From Streptomyces fulvoviolaceus (GTDB lineage Bacteria; Actinomycetota; Actinomycetes; Streptomycetales; Streptomycetaceae), in contig NZ_JOEY01000044.1 of the NCBI RefSeq assembly GCF_000718165.1, positions 1-64,000 of the forward strand: a stretch of 64,000 nt of DNA, in the 5' to 3' direction. The translations under genes were made by a program, and so were the position numbers. The notes under the pieces are model-generated. The model was not told where the DNA came from and searched no databases. It saw nothing but the letters and a program-made list of their open reading frames with translations. Below are positions 17,193-26,568 of the stretch, in pieces; position 1 is the stretch's first letter; the number at the start of each line of letters is the position of its first letter.

Positions 17193-19510
17193 GGCCGTGG
17201 CGCCGGTACGTCCGGCCGCAGCCGGGCCAGCAGACGTTCCCGTTCCTCGGCGAACGCCGGGTCGGCCTGGTAGTCGGAGTGTCCGAGGATGGGCGCGGGC
17301 AGCGGGTGCAGATCTGTACGGCCGTAGGCGAGCGGGTCCTTGAGCGGCTCCCGGTCCACCTCGGGGCCGCAGTCGCCGGGGAGGCGCACCGGGCCGCCGA
17401 TGGGGTCGGTGAGCCGGTGCAGATTGCGCCAGCAGTCGACGTCGTGGTGCAGCGCGGTGAGCGCGGCCGGGCCGAAGTGGGCCGGGAACCAGCGGCCGTA
17501 GAGGCGCTCCAGTGGTGAGCCGTAGGTCAGCAGGGCGACGCGTTTGCGGACGGACGGCTTCAGCTGCCAGGCCGCGGCGGCCGCGAGCACGCTGCCCTGG
17601 GAGTGCCCGGAGATGACGAGCCGGCCGCCGGTGGCGCGGGTCCAGGTGGCCATCCGCCAGGTCAGGTCGGGTACCGCGCGCTCGGCGTAGCAGGGCGGCG
17701 CGAAGGGGTGGGCGGCGCGCGGCCAGAAGGTGCCCACATCCCAGAGGATGCCGATGGTACGCCGGGCGGAGGGGTCCTTGTAGGCGCGCCTGCCCCAGGT
17801 GACGAAGAGGATGAAGCCGAGGCCGATCAGCCAGGAGCCGAGCGCCTCCGCGGTCTCGGCGGCGCTCTCGACCACCGCGTAGGTGCGGTGTGCGGCCTCG
17901 CCGGGTGTCTTGTCGGTCGTCAGGGCGCCGACGAGTGCTCCGGCGCCGAGGAGCAGGGTGGCGGAGGAGGTGACGGCGACCAGGAGAGGGCCGCGGTCGG
18001 TCAGCGCGGCCATCGCGCGGGTCCGTGCGATGCGCCGGGTGCGTGCCGTGTCCTTGTGCTCTCCCGGGTACTCGCGTTCCACCACGCCCAGTTGGGCCCG
18101 GCTCAGCTGCCAGGTCCGCCGGCACAGCCAGCCGCAGATCACCAGCAGCACGACGAGCACCAGCGGAATCACGGACGCCTGCCAGGTCAGCAGGACCGGC
18201 GGACCGGCGAACGAAGTCCCGGTGCCGTCCAGCCAGTCGGCGACGCGCTGCGACACGCCGCCGGACATCACTCCGCCCAGCGCGCAGGCCAGCGTCGCCA
18301 CGGCGGGCCCGCCCAGTCCGCGCATGGCGGCGCGGGGGTCGGGATGCGTGCGGTACAGGACGTGGGCCACCACGGCGAGGACGATCACCAGCAGGCCCTG
18401 GACGAAGGCGATGCCGCCGAAGGTGGCGTCCCCGGGCAACCGGCCGGCGGATTCCCAGCCCGGCCGCTCCCACCCGGCATACACCGCGGTGAGCACGAGC
18501 AGGACGAGTGCGGCGAGCGGCAGTCGTCGTACGAGATGCTCGTCGAGCTCCCGGTCGAGACGGTTCTCGCTGCGGCCCCGGCGGCAGACCACCCACACCA
18601 CGGCCGCCGCAGCCGCGACGAGCCCTGCCTGCAGCAGCCGGCCGAGCGTGTCGAGCAGCTCGGGCCCGCCCGGCCCGCGGTCGAAGCGCGCCGCCGTGGC
18701 ACAGACCGCCGCGGCGACGGTCAGCAGCCCCGCGGCGGTGTGCGCGGCCCGCAGCCGGGCGACCAGGCGGCGGCCGTACCAGAATCCGGGCCGGCCCAGG
18801 GCGGTGCGGCCGGTGTCCTCCTCGGGCTCGGCCCTGCGGGCCATCGGCTCCTGGGACTCGTATGCGCTCCAGGTGCGGTGGGACAGGTACCAGAGCAGGC
18901 CGGTGAGCGCGGCCGGGACCAGGGCCGCGAGCGCGAGACGGCGGCCGGGCCGGCTCCACCAGCCGCCCTCCGACACGTCGGGCGACAGGAAGCCCAGCCA
19001 GGAGTGCCGCTCGGCACACGCGCGCGTGCCCGCGCACTGCCAGGCCGCGAGGTCCAGCGCCACCTCGCAGGCGGCGGCGACCAGCAGCACGGTGAGGGTC
19101 AGCCCCGTCAGCCGTACGAGGAGTCCGTACAGCCGGACCGTGCGCTTGCGGCCTCTCGCCGTGGGCCGCATCCAATGGGCGAGGTTGACCACCATGAACG
19201 GCAGCAGCAACAGCCACAGGGCCCGGGTGCCGTTGCCGGAGGTGAGGTTGCACCAGACGTACGCCTCGGGCACCGGTCTGCCGCGGTGGTCGTCAGGCCT
19301 GCTCTCCGCGTCGACGTCGTCGGCGCGCCGGAAGACGGCCGCCGTGCCGTCGCCGGTGATCCGCACCGTGCGCGGATCGTCGAGCATCTTCTCGGGTGTC
19401 GTGCCGCCCACTCCGTGGACCAGGAGTTCCAGGGCGGTTCCGGATTCTTCGGGCCGTGCGGCGGAGTGGTCCGCTCCGCCGGTCGAGGCATGGTGTTGCG
19501 CACGCTCCAC
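17162..19510 (-). CDS. Large multi-pass membrane protein with alpha/beta-hydrolase (GHSQGS) domain
   Basis: A 782-residue protein. An N-terminal soluble segment contains LELLVHGVGGTTPEKML, typical of lipase-like proteins at the first beta strand. Eight or more membrane helices follow between about residues 100 and 530. The C-terminal cytoplasmic part has RLVISGHSQGSVLAAAAAW, a serine-hydrolase nucleophile elbow, then LLTYGSPLERLYGRWFP and a late His in ILGHSDYQ. Catalytic function is likely; the substrate (lipid or ester) is unknown. GTG at 19510 is selected because GGGGGAAG lies about 8 bases upstream. The 3' end overlaps the beta-helix/AAA gene tail to tail by 31 bases. Confidence 0.78.
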   Translation of the reverse strand: MERAQHHASTGGADHSAARPEESGTALELLVHGVGGTTPEKMLDDPRTVRITGDGTAAVFRRADDVDAESRPDDHRGRPVPEAYVWCNLTSGNGTRALWLLLLPFMVVNLAHWMRPTARGRKRTVRLYGLLVRLTGLTLTVLLVAAACEVALDLAAWQCAGTRACAERHSWLGFLSPDVSEGGWWSRPGRRLALAALVPAALTGLLWYLSHRTWSAYESQEPMARRAEPEEDTGRTALGRPGFWYGRRLVARLRAAHTAAGLLTVAAAVCATAARFDRGPGGPELLDTLGRLLQAGLVAAAAAVVWVVCRRGRSENRLDRELDEHLVRRLPLAALVLLVLTAVYAGWERPGWESAGRLPGDATFGGIAFVQGLLVIVLAVVAHVLYRTHPDPRAAMRGLGGPAVATLACALGGVMSGGVSQRVADWLDGTGTSFAGPPVLLTWQASVIPLVLVVLLVICGWLCRRTWQLSRAQLGVVEREYPGEHKDTARTRRIARTRAMAALTDRGPLLVAVTSSATLLLGAGALVGALTTDKTPGEAAHRTYAVVESAAETAEALGSWLIGLGFILFVTWGRRAYKDPSARRTIGILWDVGTFWPRAAHPFAPPCYAERAVPDLTWRMATWTRATGGRLVISGHSQGSVLAAAAAWQLKPSVRKRVALLTYGSPLERLYGRWFPAHFGPAALTALHHDVDCWRNLHRLTDPIGGPVRLPGDCGPEVDREPLKDPLAYGRTDLHPLPAPILGHSDYQADPAFAEERERLLARLRPDVPAPRPQGESGRSSA

Positions 19511-19800
19511 TGTTTCGCTTCCCCCGTGACGCGCTGCCGGTATGTGTCCGTGCGGGCACAAGGATCTCCGCTCGGTGCCTGGTGCACACCTCTCGTCACG
19601 GAATCTCCCCGATCCGTGTGACATCCGACGCCCGGAATGTCGCCCGGGCGGCATGTGCGCGTCGGGGCAGCCGGTGGCGCAGCTCACCCCGGCCCATGCG
19701 AGGATGGGACGTCCGCGCACCAGGGACGGGCAAAATGTCCTCGTCGAAGGGGGTGCGCAGGGCGTGTCGGACGGCTTGAGGCGAAAGGACCGGAGCGTAC

Positions 19801-20631
19801 GTGAGTGAGAATCAGAACCTCCTCGCGGAGCAGCGGCGCGCACTGATCCTGGACGAGGTCCGGCGCCGTGGCGGCGTCCGTGTCAACGAGCTCACCCGCA
19901 AGCTCGGCGTCTCGGACATGACCGTACGGCGCGACCTCGACGCGCTGGCCCGGCAGGGCGTGCTGGAGAAGGTCCACGGCGGCGCGGTCCCGGTGGTCGA
20001 GGCGAGCACGCACGAGCCGGGCTTCGAAGCGAAGTCGGGCCTGGAGCTGACCGCCAAGGAGGACATCGCGCGAGCCGCGGCGGAGCTGGTCGCACCCGGC
20101 ACCGCGATCGCGCTCTCGGGCGGTACGACGACCTACGCGCTGGCCCACCATCTGCTCGACGTGCCGGATCTGACCATCGTCACCAACTCGGTGCGGGTGG
20201 CCGACGTCTTCCACGCGGCGCAGCGCACCTCCGGGCCCCGGCAGGGCGCGGCCACGGTCGTGCTGACCGGCGGCGTGCGCACCCCGTCGGACTCGCTGGT
20301 GGGACCGGTGGCCGACCAGGCGATCGGGGCGCTCCACTTCGACGTGCTGTTCCTCGGTGTGCACGGGATATCGGTCGAGGCCGGCCTGTCGACACCGAAC
20401 CTCGCGGAGGCCGAGACCAACCGCCGTCTGGTGCAGTCGGCGCGGCGGGTCGTGGTGGTCGCCGACCACACCAAGTGGGGCACGGTGGGCCTGAGTTCGT
20501 TCGCCTCACTGGAGCAGGTCGACACACTGGTGACGGACGGGGGCCTGCCGGCCTCCGCGCGCGCGGAGGTCTCCGAGCACCTGCGGCGCCTGGTGGTGGC
20601 GGGCGAGCCCGACGAGGACGAAGACAGCTGA
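19801..20631 (+). CDS. DeoR/GlpR-family transcriptional regulator
   Basis: A 276-residue sugar-phosphate-type repressor. The N-terminal DeoR helix-turn-helix reads VRVNELTRKLGVSDMTVRRDLD, followed by GVLEKVHGGAV. The C-terminal DeoR sensor domain has IALSGGTTTYALAHHL, LTGGVRTPSDSLVGP and GLSTPNLAEAETNR, corresponding to the phosphosugar-binding site. The GTG start at 19801 has GGAG 8 bases upstream. No sugar gene adjoins it, so its regulon lies elsewhere. A second DeoR protein is at 40543-41322. Confidence 0.88.
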   Translation: MSENQNLLAEQRRALILDEVRRRGGVRVNELTRKLGVSDMTVRRDLDALARQGVLEKVHGGAVPVVEASTHEPGFEAKSGLELTAKEDIARAAAELVAPGTAIALSGGTTTYALAHHLLDVPDLTIVTNSVRVADVFHAAQRTSGPRQGAATVVLTGGVRTPSDSLVGPVADQAIGALHFDVLFLGVHGISVEAGLSTPNLAEAETNRRLVQSARRVVVVADHTKWGTVGLSSFASLEQVDTLVTDGGLPASARAEVSEHLRRLVVAGEPDEDEDS

Positions 20632-20683
20632 CTGCCCGCCAGCTAGGGTGACGCCGCCCGGTCCGCACAAGGGGGTTGTGTCC

Positions 20684-21154
20684 ATGCCTCAGCAACTACG
20701 CCCGGTGGGGCTCGAGTTCGTCGAGACCGCTCCCGTACGTCTGGTCTTCGCCCGGGACGTCTCCGCCTCCCCCGAGGCGGTGTTCCGTGCGCTCGCCGAG
20801 GACGTGCCGGGCTGGAGCGAGTGGTTCCGGGCGGTGGCGGTGGCCCGGCCGACGGACGGCGGCGCCGGTCGCGAGGTCCGGCTCAAGGGCGGTACGCGCT
20901 TCCAGGAGACAGTCCTCGCCGCCAAGGAGGCCGAGGTGTACGCGTACCGCGTGGACGTGACCAACGCCCCGGGCCTGCGCGCCCTCGTAGAGGAGTGGCG
21001 GCTCACCCCGGCGGGCACCGGCACACGCGTGCAGTGGACCTTCGCCGCCGACGGGACGGCGCCCCTGCGTCTGGTGCTGAAGCTGGCGCGGGCGGGACTG
21101 GGACGGACCTTCCGGGACGCGGCCACGGCGCTGGACCGGCGGCTCTGCGCGTAA
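20684..21154 (+). CDS. SRPBCC-fold (polyketide cyclase-like) protein
   Basis: A 156-residue single-domain START/SRPBCC protein: ARDVSASPEAVFRALAEDVPGW at the start of the fold (beta strand plus helix), EVRLKGGTRFQETVLA in the middle and a long C-terminal amphipathic helix ending LDRRLCA. Such proteins bind hydrophobic small molecules; many are dehydratase/cyclase-like or simply ligand carriers. The ATG at 20684 has AAGGGGG 8 bases upstream; a GTG two codons earlier is too close to that site. It is separated by 52 bases from the DeoR gene and may be cotranscribed. Confidence 0.82.
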   Translation: MPQQLRPVGLEFVETAPVRLVFARDVSASPEAVFRALAEDVPGWSEWFRAVAVARPTDGGAGREVRLKGGTRFQETVLAAKEAEVYAYRVDVTNAPGLRALVEEWRLTPAGTGTRVQWTFAADGTAPLRLVLKLARAGLGRTFRDAATALDRRLCA

Positions 21155-21160
21155 GCGGTC

Positions 21161-21378
21161 AGAGCCTGTGTCACATCCCCAGTCGGATCAGCGCACGTCG
21201 TCTGGTGCGTGCGATCGCAAGGCGCCGGAGCGCCCTCGACGGGGGTCCCCCCACGCGAGGTTGTTCGAGCGTGGGGGAGGAGCCACGTGGGCGTTTCGGC
21301 AACGCGGCTGGGGGTCCCCCCTCTGGGGGAGTGCGCGCCAGGCGGCGTGCGCCCGGCTGGGGATGTGACACAGGCTCT
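21161..21378. mobile_element. MITE-like inverted-repeat element, about 218 bp
   Basis: The ends form a perfect 22-bp inverted repeat: 21161-21182 (begins AGAGCCTGTGTCACATCCCC) against 21357-21378 (its reverse complement). Pairing continues imperfectly for about 20 more bases on each side (GCGCACGTCGTCTGG versus GCGCACGCCGCCTGG). Inside lie two GC-rich palindromic pieces of the common Streptomyces GGGGGTCCCC type (21241-21277 and 21310-21330). It encodes nothing credible. It lies between two convergent genes, so besides being a probable non-autonomous element it can serve as a bidirectional terminator. No target-site duplication is evident. Confidence 0.7.
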
Positions 21379-21383
21379 CAGGC

Positions 21384-22508
21384 TCAGTCGGGCCAGATCC
21401 CCGTCTCCAGCAGCGAGGCGATCGACGCCGTGTACGGCTCGATGTCCAGGCCCTGTTCGACGAGCCAGGCGTCCGAGTAGTACTTGTCGAGGTACCGGTC
21501 CCCCGGGTCGCACAGCAGCGTCACCACGCTCCCCCGGCGCCCCTCGGCCACCATCTCTGCGACGATCTTCAGCGCGCTCCACAGTCCGGTGCCCGTCGAG
21601 CCGCCCGCCTTGCGGCCGATGGCCTGCTCCAGGGCCCGCACGGCGGCGACGCTGGCCGCGTCCGGGACCTTCATCATCCGGTCGATCGCACCGGGCACGA
21701 AGCTCGGCTCCATACGCGGCCGCCCGATGCCCTCGATGCGTGAGCCGCAGTCGCACGTGACGTCCGGATCGCCGGTGGTCCAGCCCTCGAAGAAACACGA
21801 GTTCTCCGGATCGGCCACACAGATGCGGGTGTCGTGCTGCATGTAGTGGACATAGCGCGCGATGGTCGCCGAGGTGCCGCCGGTGCCGGCCGTCGCGACG
21901 ATCCACGCGGGTTCCGGGAACCGCTCCAACTCCAGCTGGCGGAAGATGGATTCGGCGATGTTGTTGTTGCCGCGCCAGTCCGTGGCGCGTTCGGCGTAGG
22001 TGAACTGGTCCATGTAGTGGCCGCCGGTGTCGGCCGCCAGGCGGGCGGACTCCTCGTACATCTTCCGCGAGTCGTCCACGAAGTGGCACTGCCCGCCGTG
22101 GAACTCGATCAGGCGGATCTTCTCGGCGCTGGTCGTGCGCGGCATGACGGCGATGAAGGGCACGCCGATCAGCTTGGCGAAGTACGCCTCCGACACGGCC
22201 GTCGAGCCGCTGGACGCCTCGATCACCGGGTGGCCCGGCCGGATCCAGCCATTGCACAGGCCGTAGAGGAAGAGGGAGCGGGCCAGCCGGTGTTTGAGGC
22301 TGCCGGTCGGGTGGGTCGACTCGTCCTTGAGGTACAGGTCGATGCCCCACTTCTCCGGGAGCGGGAAACGCAGCAGGTGGGTGTCGGCCGAGCGGTTGGA
22401 GTCGGCCTGGACCTTGCGGACGGCCTCTTTCAGCCAGCCGCGGTAGGTGGCGTCGCTGTGGTCGACGTCGAGGGTTTCGCCGGTCCGGGTCTGCTGGGGG
22501 GTGGTCAC
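21384..22508 (-). CDS. PLP-dependent cysteine synthase-family enzyme
   Basis: A 374-residue fold-type II PLP enzyme. It has the PLP-lysine motif [12 protein letters not shown], the substrate loop [16 protein letters not shown] (SGST in place of the SGNTG of CysK), and the phosphate-binding loop [15 protein letters not shown]. Length exceeds CysK (about 310) because of a C-terminal extension containing [13 protein letters not shown], and matches an actinobacterial subfamily annotated as cysteine synthase-like. The GTG start at 22508 is excellent: AAGGAG 7 bases upstream. A 25-codon reading frame ends in that ribosome-binding site (see 22520-22597). The actual substrate (sulfide/O-acetylserine or a beta-replacement variant) is uncertain. 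Confidence 0.83.
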   Translation of the reverse strand: MTTPQQTRTGETLDVDHSDATYRGWLKEAVRKVQADSNRSADTHLLRFPLPEKWGIDLYLKDESTHPTGSLKHRLARSLFLYGLCNGWIRPGHPVIEASSGSTAVSEAYFAKLIGVPFIAVMPRTTSAEKIRLIEFHGGQCHFVDDSRKMYEESARLAADTGGHYMDQFTYAERATDWRGNNNIAESIFRQLELERFPEPAWIVATAGTGGTSATIARYVHYMQHDTRICVADPENSCFFEGWTTGDPDVTCDCGSRIEGIGRPRMEPSFVPGAIDRMMKVPDAASVAAVRALEQAIGRKAGGSTGTGLWSALKIVAEMVAEGRRGSVVTLLCDPGDRYLDKYYSDAWLVEQGLDIEPYTASIASLLETGIWPD

Positions 22509-22847
22509 GGCGGGGCTCCTTAGGGCTTTGCGCCGACGGCGCGTCGCGCGGCCGACGCTTCGATCATAGACACCTTCCGCACGCTTCTCACCTGCATAAA
22601 CACACCTTTGAGAGCCCCAAAGGCCACCCTGGGGAAGGTGGCGCCCATACCTGTGGGGGCGCATTCGGCGAGTGCTCCGGACGCCCTCGGTGTGCGTACT
22701 GGTGCTCGACGCCGGTGGCGGGCAGACTGCACCGGACGGGACAGAGGTCCCGGACGGGGGCGCACACTGGATCACGAAACGAGCCGGCTCACGGCCCACA
22801 CAGGAGCACGGGCCGGCACACCGACTGGCACAAGGGGGCGGGGCGGC
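22509..22847. other. 339-bp divergent intergenic region
   Basis: This stretch separates the cysteine synthase-like gene (minus) from the small gene at 22848 (plus). Apart from the tentative leader frame and the TATGAT element on the minus strand, I see an AT-richer patch around 22590-22620 (CATAAACACACCTTTGAG) suitable for promoters, and otherwise no recognisable element. Confidence 0.4.
22520..22597 (-). CDS. Possible 25-aa leader peptide upstream of the cysteine synthase-like gene
   Basis: ATG at 22597 is preceded by AAAGG 8 bases upstream and opens a frame of 25 codons ([10 protein letters not shown]...VGAKP). Its TAA stop is fused to the AAGGAG ribosome-binding site of the downstream gene, so translation of the two would be coupled. 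It contains no cysteine. The alternative reading is that this stretch is simply 5' untranslated sequence: a TATGAT element near 22563-22568 could be the -10 box of the main promoter, which would put the message start inside this frame. Tentative. Confidence 0.3.
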   Translation of the reverse strand: MQVRSVRKVSMIEASAARRAVGAKP

Positions 22848-23171
22848 ATGGCGGAGCCGGAGTTCACGGCTACGGGCGTGCGGATCGGGAAACGGTTGCG
22901 CTCACTCACCCGGGCCGGGCAGGTCCGGATCAACGACGGCCGGCTGGAGCTGCTCACCAGTTACGGCAGCGAGATCGACAGCGCGCCGGTGCAGGCGGTG
23001 CGCGCCTCCAAGCCGTGGTTCGCGCCGGAGGACCGGGCCCTCGCGGATCTCAACGGCAAGCGGTACCTGCTGACCCTGGGCGATCACGACCCCGCTCCCG
23101 GCGAACCGGGACCGCCCGCGGCACGCAGGTTCATCGAGGCCGTGCGGAAGGCTGCGGGGCGCAGCCTCTGA
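22848..23171 (+). CDS. Small conserved hypothetical protein
   Basis: A 107-residue soluble protein, rich in charged residues, with [20 protein letters not shown] near the start and the segment [18 protein letters not shown]. No membrane segment or catalytic motif. The start is supported by AAGGGGGCGGGG 8-15 bases upstream and by normal high-GC codon use throughout. I do not recognise the family. The same-strand anti-sigma-type gene follows after 212 bases. Confidence 0.7.
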   Translation: MAEPEFTATGVRIGKRLRSLTRAGQVRINDGRLELLTSYGSEIDSAPVQAVRASKPWFAPEDRALADLNGKRYLLTLGDHDPAPGEPGPPAARRFIEAVRKAAGRSL

Positions 23172-23383
23172 ATCGCCGTACCGTGCGGCTCCGCCTACCG
23201 CGAGTTGCGGACCCGCACCTCCTGAGTCACGCTGATCTCACGTCACTCTGGGTTTACCGGCGATAACGCTGCGAACCAGCCCCGCCGGCCACGACAGCAG
23301 GCGGCCGTTTCACGCAGGCACTCTGCTGGATCGATCCGAACTCCGTGTTCTTCCGGACCTCTTGCAGTCGGGGAGTCGCAGCC

Positions 23384-23926
23384 GTGATCAGTCACCCAAG
23401 CAGGCACTGCACGGTGGAGCTCCAAGCCCTGCCGTCGCGGATCGGCCAGGTCCGCAGAATCCTTTCGGCGCAGTTGCGCTACTGGCATATGGACCCCCTC
23501 ATAGACCGGGCCGCGCTCGGTGTGACGGAGCTGTTGACCAACGTCCACCGGCATGCCCAGTCCGACAAGACGTGCACCGTGGAGATCGAGCTGCTGCTCG
23601 ACCGGCTCATGGTCTCGGTGCACGACCACGACCCGCGCATGCCGGTCGTGGCGGACATGGAGGACACCGAGCAGCTCGCCACCTGCGGGCGCGGGCTCGC
23701 GATGGTCGCCGCCGTCAGCGAGAGCTGGGGTGTACGGCCGGACGGCGAGTCCGGCAAGGTCGTGTGGTTCACGCTGCCCACACCCCCGACCGCTCGGGCC
23801 GGTTCCGCGCGCCCACCACGGCACATGGTCGCGGACAAGCCCGCGCTCAGGTTCCCCGAGGTCGAACACGCGGTCGACGGCCGCAGGCCCGGACACGCTC
23901 CCGCCCGGTCGGCCGTTGCCGGCTGA
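23384..23926 (+). CDS. RsbW/SpoIIAB-like ATP-binding (anti-sigma factor type) protein
   Basis: A 180-residue protein with a HATPase_c domain of the anti-sigma kinase type. The N box reads GVTELLTNVHRHA, the G1 region SVHDHDPRMPV and the G2 box CGRGLAMVAAVSESWG. The C-terminal 50 residues are low-complexity and probably disordered. Streptomyces carries dozens of such proteins, which bind sigma factors or anti-anti-sigma partners; no sigma factor is next to it. The GTG start at 23384 has GGGGAG 8 bases upstream. Confidence 0.85.
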   Translation: MISHPSRHCTVELQALPSRIGQVRRILSAQLRYWHMDPLIDRAALGVTELLTNVHRHAQSDKTCTVEIELLLDRLMVSVHDHDPRMPVVADMEDTEQLATCGRGLAMVAAVSESWGVRPDGESGKVVWFTLPTPPTARAGSARPPRHMVADKPALRFPEVEHAVDGRRPGHAPARSAVAG

Positions 23927-24006
23927 CCGGGCGGTGACAGGTTGTACGGCTCGTTCGCCCACGGGACGCCCTATGGCGATGGACGTTGGTGGGCACTTGC
24001 CCTTGC

Positions 24007-26568
24007 TCACTCCGTGGCGATCGCCCGCAGCACGTCCAAGCGCGCTGCTCGCCTGGCCGGGCGTAGGCCCGCCAGGGCTCCTGCGGCGAGGCCCACCAGC
24101 GCCACGATCGCGAGCTGCACGGGCGGCATCGCGAAGGCGAAGGCGCTGTCACTCGCGCCGTCGGAGGCCTTCACCAGCACCCAGCCGAGGAAGGCACCGA
24201 GGGCGAGCCCGCCGACCGTGCCGAAGGCGGCGACCAGGACCGACTCCCAGCGGACCATGGCCCGCAGTTGGGACCGCGTCTGGCCGACGGCCCGCAGCAG
24301 GCCCAGTTCCCGGGTGCGTTCGTGGATCGCCAGGGTCAGTGTGTTGGCGATGCCGAGGAGCGCGATGAGCACCGCGAGGGCCAGCAGCGCGTACACGAGC
24401 GTGAGCATCATGTCGATGCCGCCGGCCGAGGACTGCGCGTACTCGTCGCGGGTCTGCACCTCGGGGTTGCCGTACTGGTCGGCGACCTTTTCCACCGCTG
24501 CCTTGCCCGCGTCGGCGCTCACTCCGTCCCTGAAGGAGACGGCGACGAGGGTGTCGGAGTCCTGGGTACGGTGTGGGGCCCAGGCGGCGCGGGTGATGAC
24601 GTAGTCGCCGGCGAGTTCGGACTGGCCGTAGACCGCGCGGACCGTGAAGCTCTCCTTCTTGCCGTCGGTGAAGGTCAGTTGGGCCTTGTCACCGGTCTTG
24701 AGGCCCTGCTTGTCGGCCTCCTTCTCCGTGATGGCGATGCCGTTCGCGCCGAGGGCGTTCAGGGAGCCCTGGACGTTGCCGAGGTCGAAGGTGCGCTCCA
24801 GCGCGACCGGGTCGGTGACGGTCAACGCCCGCCCCTTGCCGTCCACTTCGGCGACGCCGCGGCCGAGTCCGACGGCCGTGTCCACCTCGGGCAGCCCGTC
24901 GATGGCATCGGCCAGCTTCGGGCTCAGTCCGCTGCCGCCCGCACCGAACGACGGGGTGCTCACGGCGACGTCGCCGGCGAAGGACCGCGACACGGTCTGG
25001 TCCATGGTCGCCTTGAGCGAGGCGCCGAACACCGTGAACAGCGACACCACGGCCACGCCGATCATCAGCGCACTGGCGGTGGCAGCCGTCCTCTTGGGGC
25101 TGCGCAGGGCATTGCGTCGAGCGAGCGAGCCGGTGACACCGCGCAGTTTGCCGAGCGGACCACCGAGGACGCGTACGGCCGTCGTGGAGGCGACCGGGCC
25201 GAGGACCACGAAGGACACCAGAGCCAGGACGGCGCCGGTTCCCGGCAGCCAGAGCGACGGTGACACCAGGACACCGGTGAGCGTGACGGCCACCGCGAGC
25301 GCGGCCAGACCCGCCCCTGTGACGGCTCGGACGCGGGAGGCGCCCGACTGGTCCACGGCCGTCTCGCGCAGCGCCGCCATCGGGGCGGTGCGGCCGGCCC
25401 GTACGGCGGGCAGCAGCGCAGAGCCGAGGCAGACCACGATGCCGACCGCGAGCGGCAGGACCATGGACAGGACGCTGATCACCAAGTCGCCCTCGGGGAA
25501 CGGGAATCCGATGGCCGGGAACAGTACCTGCAGCCCGGCGGCGATACCGATGCCGCCGGCCAGGCCCGCGGCCGACGCGGTCACGGCCACGGCGCTCGCC
25601 TCGACGAGGGTCGACGCGGTGACCTGACGGCGGGATGCGCCGAGGGCTCGCAACAGGGCGTTCTCGCGGGTGCGTTGGGCGACGACGATCGCGAAGGTGT
25701 TGTGGATGGAGAAGGTCGCGACCAGCAGGGCCACGCCCGAGAACACGAGGAGGAAGGTGGTGAAGATGGCCAGGAACTGACTGGAGATCATGTCGGTGTT
25801 CTCCTCGGTCGACTCCTGACCGGTGATGGCCTCAACCCCCTTGGGCAGCACGGGAGTCAGCCGGTCGACGAGTTCCTGCTGGCCGACACCGGGACCGGCG
25901 CGCACCTGGATGCTCGACGCCTCGCCGGGCCCGGCCGTGAGGTACTTCTCTGCGTCGGCCTGGGTCATACCGGTGAAGGTCACCTGGGCCATGCCGTCCT
26001 CGCCGCCGAAGGTCGCGAGACCGACGATCGTCACCTTGACCGGGTCGGGCGTCCGCAGGGTCGTCGTGTCGCCGATCTTCAGGTCGCCGCGCTCGGCCGT
26101 ACCGCGGTCGATGACGACCTCGCCGGACTTCGCCGGGACCCGGCCTTCGGCGAGCTGATAGGCGTTGAGCTCGGGATCGGCGATCCAGTTGCCGGCGAGG
26201 GTGGGCGGGCCCTGGCCGCCGATGGGGTCGCCGTTCGCGCCGACGAGCTGGCCCGCGCCCTGGATGTTGGGGGCGGCGGCCGCGACGCCGGGGACCTTCT
26301 CGATGGCGGTCACCAGGTCCGCGTCGACCGGCTCCCGCACGCCCTCGCTCTCCCCGGGCGTGGTGATGGCCTCGGCGCTGCGGACGACGGCGTCGGTGCC
26401 GCTGGTCGCGTTGCCGAACATCGTGTCGAAGCTGGCGCGCAGGGTGTCGCCCATGACGAGGGTCCCGGCCAGGAACGCGACGCCGAGGAACACGGCGAGG
26501 AACGTACCGGCGAAGCGTCGCTTATGGGCGCGCAGGGAGGACACACTCAGGCGTACGGAGGCGTTCAT
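24007..26568 (-). CDS. FtsX-like ABC transporter permease
   Basis: An 853-residue permease with two FtsX units. An N-terminal helix (FLAVFLGVAFLAGTLVMG) is followed by a large extracytoplasmic domain (about residues 45-260), three helices, a central pair, a second external domain and three C-terminal helices with the FtsX motif IALLGIANTLTLAIHERTRELGLLRAVGQTR (quoted here in part: ERTRELGLLRAVGQTR). This is the LolCE/MacB-type architecture for export of peptides, lipids or drugs. ATG at 26568 overlaps the ATPase stop (ATGA), with GAGGTG upstream, so the two are translationally coupled. It is the last gene of the SHOCT-ATPase-permease operon. Confidence 0.88.
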   Translation of the reverse strand: MNASVRLSVSSLRAHKRRFAGTFLAVFLGVAFLAGTLVMGDTLRASFDTMFGNATSGTDAVVRSAEAITTPGESEGVREPVDADLVTAIEKVPGVAAAAPNIQGAGQLVGANGDPIGGQGPPTLAGNWIADPELNAYQLAEGRVPAKSGEVVIDRGTAERGDLKIGDTTTLRTPDPVKVTIVGLATFGGEDGMAQVTFTGMTQADAEKYLTAGPGEASSIQVRAGPGVGQQELVDRLTPVLPKGVEAITGQESTEENTDMISSQFLAIFTTFLLVFSGVALLVATFSIHNTFAIVVAQRTRENALLRALGASRRQVTASTLVEASAVAVTASAAGLAGGIGIAAGLQVLFPAIGFPFPEGDLVISVLSMVLPLAVGIVVCLGSALLPAVRAGRTAPMAALRETAVDQSGASRVRAVTGAGLAALAVAVTLTGVLVSPSLWLPGTGAVLALVSFVVLGPVASTTAVRVLGGPLGKLRGVTGSLARRNALRSPKRTAATASALMIGVAVVSLFTVFGASLKATMDQTVSRSFAGDVAVSTPSFGAGGSGLSPKLADAIDGLPEVDTAVGLGRGVAEVDGKGRALTVTDPVALERTFDLGNVQGSLNALGANGIAITEKEADKQGLKTGDKAQLTFTDGKKESFTVRAVYGQSELAGDYVITRAAWAPHRTQDSDTLVAVSFRDGVSADAGKAAVEKVADQYGNPEVQTRDEYAQSSAGGIDMMLTLVYALLALAVLIALLGIANTLTLAIHERTRELGLLRAVGQTRSQLRAMVRWESVLVAAFGTVGGLALGAFLGWVLVKASDGASDSAFAFAMPPVQLAIVALVGLAAGALAGLRPARRAARLDVLRAIATE

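Noticed and set aside
21168..21371. Two opposing 66-codon frames, both starting MSHPQ
   Set aside because: They begin inside the two arms of the inverted repeat, so the identical starts arise from the repeat itself. No coding bias.
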